Shown here piece after piece: positions 48,506 to 58,194 of a stretch of DNA of 64,000 nt. A program made the position numbers and the translations under genes. Each line of letters starts with the position of its first letter. The stretch's first letter is position 1. This DNA comes from Salipiger marinus (lineage in GTDB: Bacteria > Pseudomonadota > Alphaproteobacteria > Rhodobacterales > Rhodobacteraceae). The stretch is taken from positions 1 through 64,000 of the forward strand of contig NZ_FNEJ01000001.1 of the NCBI RefSeq assembly GCF_900100085.1, given 5' to 3'. The notes under the pieces were generated by a model that worked only from the letters and a program-made list of their open reading frames with translations, had not been told where the DNA came from and ran no database searches.

Positions 48506-49978
48506 ATGTCCCGCCTCCGCCTGTCGCTTGCCGCCCTGCTGCTTGCGGGCACCGCCGCCAGCGCCCAGCAGACCGACCTGACCATCGCGCTGCAGCTGGA
48601 ACCGCCGCATCTGGATCCGACCTCCGCCGCGGCGGGGGCCATCGATTCCGTGCTTTACAGCAACGTGTTCGAGGGGCTGACGCGCTTTGCCGAGGATGGA
48701 TCGGTCCAGCCCGGTCTGGCCGAGCGGTGGGAGATTTCCGGCGAGGGCACGCTTTACACCTTTCACCTGCGGCCCGGCGTCACCTTCCATGACGGCACAG
48801 CCATGGATGCGGAGGATGTGAAGTTCACGCTGGACCGCGCCCGGGCCGACGACAGCCAGAACGCGCAGAAGGCGCTGTTTGCGGGCATCTCCGAGGTGCG
48901 GGTGGTCGATCCGCAGACCGTCGAGGTGCAGCTTGCAGCCCCCGATGGCGGCTTTCTGTTCAACATGGCATGGGGAGATGCGGTGATCGTCGCCCCCGAA
49001 AGCATCGAGGGCATCAAGCAGGCGCCGGTGGGCACCGGGCCCTTCCGCTTTGACGCTTGGGTGCAGGGCGACCGGATCGAGCTGGTGCGCAACCCCGACT
49101 ACTGGGGCACCGCCCCCGCGCTGGAGCGCGCGACCTTCCGCTTCATCTCTGATCCCACCGCCGCGTTCTCGGCAATGATGGCGCAGGACATCGACGCCTT
49201 CGCGGGCTTCCCCGCCCCGGAAAACCTGCCGATGTTCGACGCCGATCCGCGGTTTCAGGTGCTGGTGGGCAGCACCGAGGGCGAGACCATCCTTGCCATG
49301 AACAACCGCGAGGCGCCCTTTACCGATCCGCGCGTGCGCGAGGCGGTGGCCCATGCCATTGACCGGCAGGCGATCATCGACGGTGCCATGTTCGGGCTGG
49401 GCACGCCCATCGGCACGCATTTTGCCCCGCACAATCCCGATTACACCGACCTGACCAGTCTTTCCGCCCATGATCCCGAACGCGCCCGCGCGCTGCTGGC
49501 CGAGGCGGGGCTGGCCGACGGGTTCAGCACCACGCTGAAGCTGCCGCCGCCCTCTTACGCGCGGCGCGGCGGCGAGATCGTCGCGGCGCAGCTGCGCGCC
49601 GTGGGGATCGAGACAGAGATCACCACGCTGGAATGGGCGCAATGGCTGGAGGAGGTGTTCCGCGCCGGGGATTTTGGCCTGACCGTCATCAGCCATACCG
49701 AACCCATGGACATCAACATCTATGCCCGGCCCGACTATTATTTCGGCTATGACAGCGCCGAGTTCCGTGCGCTGATCGACGAGCTGACCGCCACCACCGA
49801 TCCCGCCGCCCGGTCCGACCTGCTGCGCCGCGCGCAGGAACGGATCGCGCAGGATTACGTCAACGCCTATCTGTTCCAGCTGGCCTTTCCCACCGTGGCG
49901 GATGCGCGGCTGCGCGGGCTCTGGACCAACATGCCGACGCAGGCCACCGATCTGACGCAGGTGCGCTGGACGGAATGA
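48506..49978 (+). CDS. ABC transporter substrate-binding protein, peptide/nickel (SBP_bac_5) family
   Basis: A periplasmic binding protein of 490 residues with a signal peptide (MSRLRLSLAALLLAGTAASA, cleavage about residue 20). Family marks are EPPHLDPTSAA, YSNVFEGLTRF, LRPGVTFHDGTAMDAEDV (the SBP_bac_5 signature region) and AINRQ-like HAIDRQAIID. No permease or ATPase genes adjoin, so its transporter partners are elsewhere. The ATG at 48506 follows AGGAGAG. It is divergent from panB and convergent with the EamA gene 4 bases away. Confidence 0.88.
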   Translation: MSRLRLSLAALLLAGTAASAQQTDLTIALQLEPPHLDPTSAAAGAIDSVLYSNVFEGLTRFAEDGSVQPGLAERWEISGEGTLYTFHLRPGVTFHDGTAMDAEDVKFTLDRARADDSQNAQKALFAGISEVRVVDPQTVEVQLAAPDGGFLFNMAWGDAVIVAPESIEGIKQAPVGTGPFRFDAWVQGDRIELVRNPDYWGTAPALERATFRFISDPTAAFSAMMAQDIDAFAGFPAPENLPMFDADPRFQVLVGSTEGETILAMNNREAPFTDPRVREAVAHAIDRQAIIDGAMFGLGTPIGTHFAPHNPDYTDLTSLSAHDPERARALLAEAGLADGFSTTLKLPPPSYARRGGEIVAAQLRAVGIETEITTLEWAQWLEEVFRAGDFGLTVISHTEPMDINIYARPDYYFGYDSAEFRALIDELTATTDPAARSDLLRRAQERIAQDYVNAYLFQLAFPTVADARLRGLWTNMPTQATDLTQVRWTE

Positions 49979-49982
49979 CGGC

Positions 49983-50858
49983 CTAGCGGCCAGCCGGACG
50001 CGGGGGGCGCAGCGACAGCGCCACGCCCCCCAGCACCAAGAGCGCGGCCAGCACGAAGCGCAGGGTCAGCGCCTCGCCCAGCAGGACCATGCCGCCCGCC
50101 ATGGCCAGCACCGGCACGGTCAGCTGCGCCACCGCCGCCACCGATCCGGGGATGCGCGGCAGCACCGAATACCAGAGCGCATAGCCCAGCCCCGAGGTAA
50201 CGGCGCCGGAGATGACCGCCAGCCCCAGCGCGCCGGGGCTGACGCGGACAGGCAGACCCGGCCCCGCCAGCTGCAGCGCCACGCCCACAGCTGCGGCAAG
50301 GATCATCGTGGCGCTGGCCGACATCAGCGCGTCCTGCGCGCCGCGCCCCGCCAGCGAATAGATGCCCCAGCCGATCCCGGCCAGCGCCATGGCCCCGGCA
50401 TGCCAGAGGCTGAGCGGCGCCGCCCCCCCCGGCCAGAGCAGCCAGAGCAGCCCGGCAAAGGCCAGCGCCGCCCCGGTCCAGCGCCGCGCGGGCACCACCT
50501 CGCCGCCCAAGAGGCTGCCCGCAAACATCGTGACCTGCACCATGCCGAACAGCAGCAGCGCGCCCAGCCCCGCCTCCAGCCCGGAATAGGCGGCGGAAAA
50601 CCCGTAAATATAGAGCACGAGCCCGATCACCCCGGCCAGCCGCCCGCGCCCGCCGAAGCGCAGCCCGCCGCGCAGCAGCAGGGCCAGAACCGTCAGCATC
50701 GCCGCCCCCGCCAGCAGCCGCAGCGTGCCAAAGCTGACGGCATCGATGCCGCCGCCGCTCAGCGCCGCGCGGTTCAGCAGCGAATTGGCGGCAAAAGCCA
50801 GCATGGTGACGCAGATCAGCAGACCGAGACGCCCGGCAGGTTGCGGCTCAGGCGACAA
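49983..50858 (-). CDS. EamA/DMT-family transporter
   Basis: An inner-membrane protein of 291 residues with about ten helices in two EamA repeats (about 1-140 and 150-285). Such proteins often export metabolites or amino acids. Its start lies inside the 3' end of smc (11-base overlap), so its translation is probably coupled to smc. The substrate is unknown. Confidence 0.85.
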   Translation of the reverse strand: MSPEPQPAGRLGLLICVTMLAFAANSLLNRAALSGGGIDAVSFGTLRLLAGAAMLTVLALLLRGGLRFGGRGRLAGVIGLVLYIYGFSAAYSGLEAGLGALLLFGMVQVTMFAGSLLGGEVVPARRWTGAALAFAGLLWLLWPGGAAPLSLWHAGAMALAGIGWGIYSLAGRGAQDALMSASATMILAAAVGVALQLAGPGLPVRVSPGALGLAVISGAVTSGLGYALWYSVLPRIPGSVAAVAQLTVPVLAMAGGMVLLGEALTLRFVLAALLVLGGVALSLRPPRPAGR

Positions 50859-53800
50859 GCCGCGCGGCCTTTTTCAGATCGACCGACACCAGCTGCGACA
50901 CGCCCTGTTCCTGCATGGTCACGCCATAAAGCCGGTCCATGCGCGCCATGGTCACCGCATGGTGGGTGATGATGAGAAAGCGCGTGTCGGTGCGGCGGCA
51001 CATCTCGTCCAAGAGATCGCAGAAGCGGGTGACGTTGGCATCGTCCAGCGGCGCGTCCACCTCGTCCAGCACGCAGATCGGCGCGGGATTGGCAAGGAAG
51101 ACCGCAAAGATCAGCGCCAGCGCGGTCAGCGTCTGTTCGCCCCCCGACAGCAGCGACAGGGTGGACAGTTTCTTGCCCGGCGGCTGGCAGAGGATCTCGA
51201 GCCCGGCTTCCAGCGGATCGTCGGATTCCACCATCACCAGATTGGCTTCGCCGCCGTTGAACAGATGGGTGAACAGCATCCGGAAATTGCTGTTCACCTG
51301 CTCGAACGCGGTCAGCAGCCGTTCCCGCCCCTCGCGGTTGAGCGAGGCAATGCCCGCGCGCAGGGTGCGGATCGCCTCTTCCAGATCCTGCTTTTCGCTG
51401 ACCAGCGTGTCATGCTCGCCCTTGACCTCGCGCGCGTCCTCTTCGGCGCGCAGGTTCACCGCCCCCAGCGCGTCGCGCTGGCGCTTGAGCCGGTTCACAT
51501 CCGCCTCGATCTCGTCCAGCCCCGGCATCGCGTCGGGATCGCCCCCCAGCCGCTCCAGCAGCTGCGCGGGCGTTGTCTCCTGTTCTTCGGTGATGCGCTG
51601 CGCCGCCTGCTCCGCCGCCTCGCGCGCGGCTTCCAGCCGGGCCTCGGCGCGGGCGCGGGCCTCGCGCGCCTCCGACGCGCTGCGTTCGGCGTCGCGTTCG
51701 GCGGCGATGGCGCTGCGCGTCGCGGTCTCGGCCTCGGCCAGCCGGTCAGAGGCCAGCGCCTTGCGCTCCTCCGCCGTGGCGATGGACTCGCCCAGTTCCT
51801 CGCGCTTGGCCGCCAGATCGCCGGGCAGGGCCGCAGCCTCGTGCAGCTCCTCCTCGGTGGCGGCGCGGCGGTCGGCCAGTTCGGTGCTGCGGCGCGCGGC
51901 GGTTTCCAGCCGGTGCCGCCAGCTTGCCAGATCCTTCTCCACCTGCGCGGCGCGCGCGGTGCGGGCCTCGCCTTCGCGGCGCAGTTCGTCATGGGCGGAG
52001 CGGCGGGTCATCATGGTCATGCGCGCCGCCTCGACCGTCATGCGCACGTCCTCGGCCAGCGCGCGCGCCTCCTCCAGACTGCCCAGCCCGGCCAGCGCGC
52101 CCTCCGCCTCCTGCACCTGCGAGGCGGCGGTGGTCGCCTCGTCCTCGTGCCGGGTCACCGCCATGGCAAGGCTGTCAAGCTTGCCCTCGGCCATGTTGCG
52201 GTCCGCCTCGGCGCGGCTGGCGGCGCGGGTGGCCTCGTTCAGCTGCTGGTCGGCGTCGCGCCGGGCCTCGCGCGCGGCCTTGTCGGCGCGGGTCAGATCG
52301 GCCAGCCGGGCCGCGCGCGCCTCATGCGCGGCGCGCAGATCCTCGACCTGCGCCTCGGCCTCGGCGCTGTCGCGGCGCAGCGCCTCCAGCCGGTTCATCT
52401 GTTCCAGCCGCAGCGCCGCCGCCGAGGGCGCATCCCCCGCCCCGGCGCGGAACCCGTCCCAGCGCCACAGATCGCCGTCGCGGCTGACCAGCCGCTGGCC
52501 CGGACACAGCAGCGGCTGCAAGGCCGCGCCCTGATCCGCCGCCACCAGCCCCACCTGCCCCATGCGCCGCATCAGCACGCCGGGCACGGTGACATGCGCA
52601 GACAGCGGCGCCACCCCGTCCGGCAGCGCCTGCGGCGCGTCATAATCCGGCAGTTCCGCCCAGCCGGATCCGCCATCGGTGCCGATTTCCGGCGCGCGCA
52701 GATCATCGGCCAGCGCGGCGCCAAGCGCCTTTTCATAACCCTGCGCCACGGTCAGCCGGTCAAGGATCTGGCCGCCTTCGGTCCCGTCCCGGTCCAGCAG
52801 CCGCGACAGCGCGCCCACCTCGGCGCGAAGCGCGGCAAACACGCCCTCGGCCTCCGACCGTTCGGCGCGGGCCTCCGCCTCGGCGGTCTGGGCATCGGCG
52901 CGGGCCTCGTCGGCGGCCTGCAGCCGCTCCTCGCAGCGCTGCGCCTGCTCTTCGGCGGCAGCGGCGCGGGCATGGGCTTCGGTCAGCGCGGCGCTGGCGG
53001 CGGCAAGCGTCGCCTTCGCCTCGGCCATGGCGTCGCGGGCGCGCTGCGCCTCGGCCTCGTGGCGGTCCAGCGTGCGGCGCAGATCGGTCAGGTAGCGGTG
53101 CGCGGACTGGTGCCGGGCGGCAAGCCGCGCCACATCCTCGGTCTGCTGCCCCAGCGCCGCCTCGCGGTCCTGCAGCACAAAGGCCGCCTCGCGCGCGGTC
53201 TCGGCGGCCTCGGCCAGCCGGTCGCCATGGCCCTCCCCCGCCGCCGCGATCTCCTCCGCCTCCCGCTCCAGCCGGGTGATGGTGTCGCCCGCGTCGTGGT
53301 TGAGCCCCGCCTCGCGGTCCATGTCATGGCTCAGCTGGTCGATGCGGCGGCGCAGCGCGGCGATGGTTTCGGCGGCGCGGGCCTCCTGATCGGCCAGCGC
53401 GTCGCGCTGCACGATCAGCCGCTGCAGGATGGCGGCGGCAATCGCTTCCTCCTCGCGCAGCGCGGGCAGCGCCGCGTCGCTCTCCTGCCGCAGCCGGGCG
53501 GCGGTGCGGGCGGCGGCTTCGGCCTGCGCGGCCTCGGTCACGCGGGCGCGCAGCGCGCTGTCGGCCAGCAGCCGGGCGGCATCGGCCTCGCGCCAGCGGC
53601 GGTACAGCAGCAGCCCCTCGGCCCGGCGCAGGTCCGCCCCGATGGCGCGATAGCGGGCCGCCTGTTTCGCCTGACGGTCAAGCTGCGCCATCTGGCCCGC
53701 CAGCTGCTCCACCACATCATCGACGCGCAGCAGGTTGGCTTCGGTGCTGTTGAGCCGCAGTTCCGCCTCGTGGCGGCGCTGGTAAAGGCCGGAAATGCCT

Positions 53801-54303
53801 GCCGCTTCTTCCAGAATGCGGCGGCGGCTTTTCGGCTTGGCGTTGATGAGTTCGGCAATCTGGCCCTGCCGCACCAGCGCGGGCGAATGCGCCCCCGTGG
53901 AGGCATCGGCGAACAGCATCTGGATGTCGCGCGCCCGCACCTCCTTGGAATTGGCCTTGTAGGCCGATCCCACGTCGCGGGTGATGCGGCGGACGATCTC
54001 GATCTGGTCGACATCGTTGAAGCCAGCAGGCGCCAGCCGGTCGGCATTGTCGATGGTCAGCGCCACCTCGGCGAAGTTGCGGGCGGGCCGGGTCGCGGCC
54101 CCGGCAAAGATCACATCCTCCATGCCTGCGCCGCGCATCGCCTTGGCGCGGGTTTCGCCCATCACCCAGCGCAGCGCTTCCAGCAGGTTGGACTTGCCGC
54201 AGCCATTCGGACCCACCACGCCGGTCAGCCCCTCGGAAATCACGAGGTCGGTGGGATCAACGAAGCTTTTGAAGCCCGTCAGCCGGAGACGAGAGAAGCG
54301 CAC
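50848..54303 (-). CDS. smc: Chromosome segregation ATPase SMC
   Basis: Condensin-like ATPase for chromosome organisation, 1151 residues from the GTG chosen. Walker A GPNGCGKSN is at 31-39. Two long coiled coils flank a hinge (about 500-640, with GYEKALGAAL at its start). Near the end are the signature LSGGEQTLTALAL, Walker B PICVLDEVDAPLDDANV and the D-loop. The GTG at 54303 begins VRFSRLRLTGFKSFVDP, the normal SMC N terminus; an ATG at 54351 would add 16 unlike residues. Weak AAAGG precedes the GTG. It is divergent from the GNAT gene. scpA/scpB are not nearby. Confidence 0.95.
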   Translation of the reverse strand: MRFSRLRLTGFKSFVDPTDLVISEGLTGVVGPNGCGKSNLLEALRWVMGETRAKAMRGAGMEDVIFAGAATRPARNFAEVALTIDNADRLAPAGFNDVDQIEIVRRITRDVGSAYKANSKEVRARDIQMLFADASTGAHSPALVRQGQIAELINAKPKSRRRILEEAAGISGLYQRRHEAELRLNSTEANLLRVDDVVEQLAGQMAQLDRQAKQAARYRAIGADLRRAEGLLLYRRWREADAARLLADSALRARVTEAAQAEAAARTAARLRQESDAALPALREEEAIAAAILQRLIVQRDALADQEARAAETIAALRRRIDQLSHDMDREAGLNHDAGDTITRLEREAEEIAAAGEGHGDRLAEAAETAREAAFVLQDREAALGQQTEDVARLAARHQSAHRYLTDLRRTLDRHEAEAQRARDAMAEAKATLAAASAALTEAHARAAAAEEQAQRCEERLQAADEARADAQTAEAEARAERSEAEGVFAALRAEVGALSRLLDRDGTEGGQILDRLTVAQGYEKALGAALADDLRAPEIGTDGGSGWAELPDYDAPQALPDGVAPLSAHVTVPGVLMRRMGQVGLVAADQGAALQPLLCPGQRLVSRDGDLWRWDGFRAGAGDAPSAAALRLEQMNRLEALRRDSAEAEAQVEDLRAAHEARAARLADLTRADKAAREARRDADQQLNEATRAASRAEADRNMAEGKLDSLAMAVTRHEDEATTAASQVQEAEGALAGLGSLEEARALAEDVRMTVEAARMTMMTRRSAHDELRREGEARTARAAQVEKDLASWRHRLETAARRSTELADRRAATEEELHEAAALPGDLAAKREELGESIATAEERKALASDRLAEAETATRSAIAAERDAERSASEAREARARAEARLEAAREAAEQAAQRITEEQETTPAQLLERLGGDPDAMPGLDEIEADVNRLKRQRDALGAVNLRAEEDAREVKGEHDTLVSEKQDLEEAIRTLRAGIASLNREGRERLLTAFEQVNSNFRMLFTHLFNGGEANLVMVESDDPLEAGLEILCQPPGKKLSTLSLLSGGEQTLTALALIFAVFLANPAPICVLDEVDAPLDDANVTRFCDLLDEMCRRTDTRFLIITHHAVTMARMDRLYGVTMQEQGVSQLVSVDLKKAARLVA

Positions 54304-54495
54304 CTGAACTGCCTTTGATTCTGAGTTGTTTCCGAATGTGCCGGTCGGCATGGTCTTTAGTCAAACGGATTGGCCCGCATATGGCGGGGCTGCGCCGATT
54401 GTCCACAAGATATTGCGGAACTTTGGCACGGACACAGCCGCTTGACCCTGGCCCGGACGCCGCCATATCCCATTGGATCGCCAAAGGAAACCGCC

Positions 54496-54951
54496 ATGCC
54501 CCTAGAGATTCGCACCGTCTCTGCCCGTGATCCGCAGATCCTCGCCCTGCTGCAGGCCAGCCATGCGCTGATGGATCACCTGTTCCCGCCGGAGGAGAAT
54601 TTTGCGCTGGACGTGGACGCGCTCTGCGCGCCGCAGATCACGCTTTGCGCGGCGGTGCAGGATGGCGCGGCACTTGGCTGCGCGGCCCTGTCGCGGCAGG
54701 CGGGCTATGCCGAGGTGAAGTCCATGTTCGTGGCGCCCGAGGCGCGCGGGCTGGGGGTGGCGCGGCGGCTGCTGGCGCATCTGGAGGATCTGGCGCGGCA
54801 GGAGGGCATTCCGCTGCTGCGGCTGGAAACCGGCGACAAGCTCGCCGCCGCCGTGGCGCTTTATGACCGGATGGGTTTTGTCCGCTGCGGGCCGTTCGGC
54901 GGCTATGTCGCCAACAGCTCCAGCCTGTTTTACGAGAAGCCGCTGACATAG
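54496..54951 (+). CDS. GNAT-family N-acetyltransferase
   Basis: A cytosolic acetyltransferase of 151 residues. The acetyl-CoA motif A is VKSMFVAPEARGLGVARRLLAHLE (R/Q-x-x-G-x-G/A as R-G-L-G-V-A), and motif B is LRLETGDKLAAAVALYDRMGFVRC. The start at 54496 follows AAAGGA. It is divergent from smc. The substrate is not readable from sequence. Confidence 0.88.
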   Translation: MPLEIRTVSARDPQILALLQASHALMDHLFPPEENFALDVDALCAPQITLCAAVQDGAALGCAALSRQAGYAEVKSMFVAPEARGLGVARRLLAHLEDLARQEGIPLLRLETGDKLAAAVALYDRMGFVRCGPFGGYVANSSSLFYEKPLT

Positions 54952-55007
54952 CGATTGCAATTTGACGAAAACGTGATCACTTGACGCCAAACAGCGTCGA
55001 GGAACAG

Positions 55008-55538
55008 ATGAAGTCAAATATCCTGCTGGTCGCGCTTCTGGCGCTGACCGCCTGCGCCGGGGCAGAAATCACCACACCGCCGGTCATGATCGTGCCGAAG
55101 GTTCCGGCCAATGCCGTGGGCGTTGATGTCTATGCCAAGGACCGCGCGCGGGGCAATCCGGTGCCGCGCTTCCGGGGCCAGAAGACGGTGCAGGTGCGCA
55201 CCCGGGGCAAAGGCGAAAGCAGCAGCCACACGGAACTGAGCGGCGTGCCCTGCACCATGGACAGCGGGCTGTATTCCGCCAGTTTCGTGACCCCCGCCAA
55301 TATCGTGGTGCCGGATTACGGCCCCAATTCGCCCGCGCTGTTCGTGCGCTGCGTCGTGGCAGAGCGGTCGGGTTCGGCGACGGTGACCGCCATCAACATG
55401 ACGGCGCAGCAGCGCCAGAGCTCTGCCGCCGGAACCGGGCTGCTGGGGGCGATCATCATCGGCGCGGTGGCGGCGGCCCACAACAATCCGGAAAAGGACG
55501 ATTTCGCCTATCCCGCGATCAACGTGACGCTGCGCTGA
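55008..55538 (+). CDS. Hypothetical lipoprotein
   Basis: A 176-residue protein of unknown function. The lipobox LLALTAC puts lipidation at C16. A Gly/Ala-rich hydrophobic stretch (GTGLLGAIIIGAVAAA, about 143-158) could insert in a membrane, and two Cys (in SGVPCTMD and VRCVVAE) could pair. The ATG at 55008 follows CGAGGA. A TTG 27 bases earlier is in frame but would hide the signal peptide. Not recognised beyond the lipoprotein call; a short alphaproteobacterial family is likely. Confidence 0.7.
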   Translation: MKSNILLVALLALTACAGAEITTPPVMIVPKVPANAVGVDVYAKDRARGNPVPRFRGQKTVQVRTRGKGESSSHTELSGVPCTMDSGLYSASFVTPANIVVPDYGPNSPALFVRCVVAERSGSATVTAINMTAQQRQSSAAGTGLLGAIIIGAVAAAHNNPEKDDFAYPAINVTLR

Positions 55539-55561
55539 CCGACGCAGAAGGCCGGGGCGGC

Positions 55562-55933
55562 TTAGGGATCGCAGCCCGCCCCCGCCATCCGTTCGAGCAT
55601 CGCGCAAGCGGTGCCACGCCGTCTGGGCTGCGCGGGCACGCGCTGACCGTCACAGGCCAGCCCGATGCGCAGCACCGACGGATCGCCGGTGATCCAGTCC
55701 GCCGTGCAGCCCGAGACCTGTTCGGCGGCGATTCCCGCCCTGCGGCTGATCTGCGCATAGTTCGGGTATTCGATGCTGGTGCGGATCGCCTCTGCCATGC
55801 CATCCTCGCGCAGGCGCAGGTCGAACCGGGTGCCCTCCACCTCGACCGACCGCGCGGGAAGCCCGCCAAAGCCGGGACCGGCCGTGTCACAGCCCAGAAC
55901 CAGCAGCACAAGAAGAAGAACCAGATGTCTCAT
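55562..55933 (-). CDS. Small hypothetical lipoprotein
   Basis: A 123-residue protein with signal peptide and lipobox LLVLGC (C15). The mature part has four more Cys (C76, C94, C109, C121), enough for two disulfides in the periplasm. It is convergent with the lipoprotein gene at 55008-55538 and divergent from the HdeD-like gene. No family recognised. Confidence 0.65.
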   Translation of the reverse strand: MRHLVLLLVLLVLGCDTAGPGFGGLPARSVEVEGTRFDLRLREDGMAEAIRTSIEYPNYAQISRRAGIAAEQVSGCTADWITGDPSVLRIGLACDGQRVPAQPRRRGTACAMLERMAGAGCDP

Positions 55934-56051
55934 GGCGCCAGACTGCGCGGGGACGGGTTAAGGTGCCGTTAACAGCCGTCCGCCCCGCGACAGTCTGGCG
56001 CGGGAACCGGAGCTGCTGTCAGCCGTTGAGCCCTTAGACCGGAGAAACGTC

Positions 56052-56609
56052 ATGACCCATCATCCCGACCCCACCCCGCAGAGACCGCGCCGCCGCCCCG
56101 ACTGGCGCTGGACGCTGGCACTGGGGCTGCTGCTGATCCTTGGCGGGATCGTGGCGCTGCTGAACCCCTTCGCCGCCTCGCTGACCGCCGTGGCGATCGC
56201 CGCTGTCGTGTTCATGCTGGCGGGGGTGCTGCAGCTGTGGATCGCCTTCAATGGCGGCGGCGAAACCGGCGGGCGCGTGGCGCTTGGCCTGCTGGGCCTG
56301 CTGATCCTCGCCTTCGGCGTGTCTCTGATGGCCAACCCGCTTGCCGGGCTGCTGTCGCTGACGCTGCTGGTGGGGCTGTTCTTTGTCGGCACCGGGGTGG
56401 TGCGGCTGTGGATCGGGCTGAGCCTGCGGACCCGGCCCGGCTGGGGCTGGCTGGCGGGATCAGGTGCCGTGTCGCTGGCGCTGGGGCTGATGATCCTTGT
56501 CTTCCTGCCGGAAGCGGCGCCCGGTCTGCTGGGCCTGTTCCTTGGCGTCGATCTGCTGACCTCGGGCGCCGGGGCCACCGCGCTGGCGCTGCATCTGCGC
56601 CACGGCTGA
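56052..56609 (+). CDS. HdeD-like/DUF308 membrane protein
   Basis: A 185-residue inner-membrane protein with about six short helices in three hairpins, e.g. WTLALGLLLILGGIVALLNP (about 19-38). It matches the DUF308/HdeD pattern (LGLLLILGGIVALLNPFAASLT, ...). HdeD in E. coli is linked to acid resistance, but the family role is not established. It is convergent with mipZ, 3 bases apart at their ends. Confidence 0.82.
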   Translation: MTHHPDPTPQRPRRRPDWRWTLALGLLLILGGIVALLNPFAASLTAVAIAAVVFMLAGVLQLWIAFNGGGETGGRVALGLLGLLILAFGVSLMANPLAGLLSLTLLVGLFFVGTGVVRLWIGLSLRTRPGWGWLAGSGAVSLALGLMILVFLPEAAPGLLGLFLGVDLLTSGAGATALALHLRHG

Positions 56610-56612
56610 CGA

Positions 56613-57422
56613 TCAGAAGCTGACCTCCACCCCCGGCAGGCGCAGCGTGCGGACCAGATCGCGCAGTTCCTGCCGGGCCGCCACGTTGGAGATGTTGAGC
56701 TGCCCCACGCCCACATCCTTGAGATCCAGCAGCGTCAGCCCGCGCGGGAAAAGTTCGCGAAAGATCACCCGTTCGGAAAAGCCCGGCGCGATCCGAAAGC
56801 CGATGCGTTTCGACAGGCGGGCCAGCGCCTTTTCCATCTTCATCTTGTTGACCATGTTCTGCGGCCCGAGGCGGTTGCGCAGCACCACCCAGTCGATGGG
56901 CCGCAGCCCCGCCTGCGCGCGCAGCTGCCGCGCCGACCAGACCATTTCCGAATAGACCGACGGGCCGAGGATGGTTTCACCATCGCTGTCGATCCGGGCC
57001 AGCAGGTCGAAATCCACAAAACTGTCGTTGAGCGGCGTCACCAGCGTGTCGGCCAGCGAATGCGCCACCTGAGTGAGCCGGGTATGCGAGCCGGGGCAGT
57101 CGATCAGCACATAATCCGACCGCGCCTCCAGATCCGCCATGGCGCGGGACAGGCGGTGGTCAAAGGCGTTCTCGCCGGGCGGCAGCGTCTCGGGCGCCAC
57201 CTCGGGCAGCTCCAGATAATCCGGGCCGGGCAGCGTCAGCCCCTCTGACTGCAGGTATTTGCGGCGGTTCTCGACATAGCGGCCCAGACTGCGCTGGCGC
57301 AGATCCAGATCCAGCACCCCCACACGGTACCCCATGCGCGCCAGCGCCGTGGCCACATGCATGGAAACGGTGGATTTCCCGGCCCCACCCTTTTCGTTGC
57401 CGACAACGATGATATGCGCCAC
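56613..57422 (-). CDS. mipZ: Division-plane positioning ATPase MipZ (ParA family)
   Basis: A 269-residue P-loop ATPase. It has the deviant Walker A KGGAGKST (11-18), where the first Lys is the ParA/MinD signature, then DLDLRQRSLGRYVENR and DCPGSHTRLTQ. The LRQRSLGRYVENR string and overall pattern are typical of MipZ, which forms a gradient from the poles and inhibits FtsZ away from mid-cell. The GTG at 57422 is chosen because it opens the Walker fold and follows an AGGGGGG ribosome site; upstream codons are unconserved. It lies downstream of the atp F0 operon, separated by its terminator. Confidence 0.9.
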   Translation of the reverse strand: MAHIIVVGNEKGGAGKSTVSMHVATALARMGYRVGVLDLDLRQRSLGRYVENRRKYLQSEGLTLPGPDYLELPEVAPETLPPGENAFDHRLSRAMADLEARSDYVLIDCPGSHTRLTQVAHSLADTLVTPLNDSFVDFDLLARIDSDGETILGPSVYSEMVWSARQLRAQAGLRPIDWVVLRNRLGPQNMVNKMKMEKALARLSKRIGFRIAPGFSERVIFRELFPRGLTLLDLKDVGVGQLNISNVAARQELRDLVRTLRLPGVEVSF

Positions 57423-57576
57423 GTGCCCCCCTTTGCCTGCCACCCCGGACGGGTCACAGCGCCCTTGCGCCGCCACGCTAGCCGGGGGGATGCCGCAGGA
57501 AAAGCGCGAAGGCCCCCCGCCCTGCCCCCGTGGCGCGGGCGTTGCGCTGCTGCCGCAACCCGCAGGCCCAAACGGC

Positions 57577-57603
57577 AAAGGCCCGGCGCGGGGCCGGGCC
57601 TTT
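57577..57603 (-). terminator. Terminator of the F0 ATP synthase operon
   Basis: Perfect 11-bp stem AAAGGCCCGGC (57577-57587) / GCCGGGCCTTT (57593-57603) with a 5-base loop, 24 bases past the atpF stop. On the minus strand the stem ends in TTT and continues GCCGTTT. Confidence 0.75.
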
Positions 57604-57626
57604 GACAAAATCTTTGGGGGGCCGGA

Positions 57627-58190
57627 TCAGTGCAGCTTGGCACCGACCTGCGTGATCGAGTCGTCCAGCATCCGGGACTGATCCTCGGCGCTCATCTGAC
57701 GGGCGATGACATCGCGCGCGGCAGCCACGGCCACGACGATCGCCTGATCGCGCACGGCCTTGATGGCGGCAGCTTCCGCCGACGCGATCTGTCCTTCGGC
57801 CGACGCAAGACGGCGGGCGATGGACACATCCAGATCCTTGCGGGCCTGTTCGGCAGCGGCTTCCGCATCGATGCGGGCCTGCGCCACGATCTTGTCGGCC
57901 TGCTCCTGCACTTCGCGCTGCTTGCGCTCGTAGGAGGCCAGCAGGGTCTGGGCTTCTTCCCGCAGGGCGCGGGCTTCTTCCAGATCGCTGCGGATGCCTG
58001 CGGCGCGCTTGTCCAGCTGACCGGTCAGCATCTGCGGCACCTTGAAGTAAACGAGCACCCCAAGGAACAGCAGGAAGCCAAGCAGCACCACAAAATCGGT
58101 GTTGCGCAGCGAGAAGAACGGGCCGGAGGCCGCCAGCGCGGGGCTGGCCAGCAGGGTTCCGAGCGCGCTTAGGGAAAGCAGCTTGCGCAT
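57627..58190 (-). CDS. atpF: ATP synthase F0 subunit b
   Basis: Peripheral-stalk subunit, 187 residues. It begins with a hydrophobic segment that looks like a cleavable leader (ASPALAASG, about 15-23), followed by the membrane helix [19 protein letters not shown] (about 31-49) and a long amphipathic helix with the usual heptads ([22 protein letters not shown]). Pairs with b' to bind OSCP (AtpH). Last gene of the F0 operon. Confidence 0.93.
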   Translation of the reverse strand: MRKLLSLSALGTLLASPALAASGPFFSLRNTDFVVLLGFLLFLGVLVYFKVPQMLTGQLDKRAAGIRSDLEEARALREEAQTLLASYERKQREVQEQADKIVAQARIDAEAAAEQARKDLDVSIARRLASAEGQIASAEAAAIKAVRDQAIVVAVAAARDVIARQMSAEDQSRMLDDSITQVGAKLH

Positions 58191-58194
58191 GGGA

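Noticed and set aside
50725-54318. Plus-strand open frame of about 1200 codons opposite smc
   Set aside because: SMC motifs on the minus strand are complete; the plus-strand product is low-complexity and matches no family pattern.
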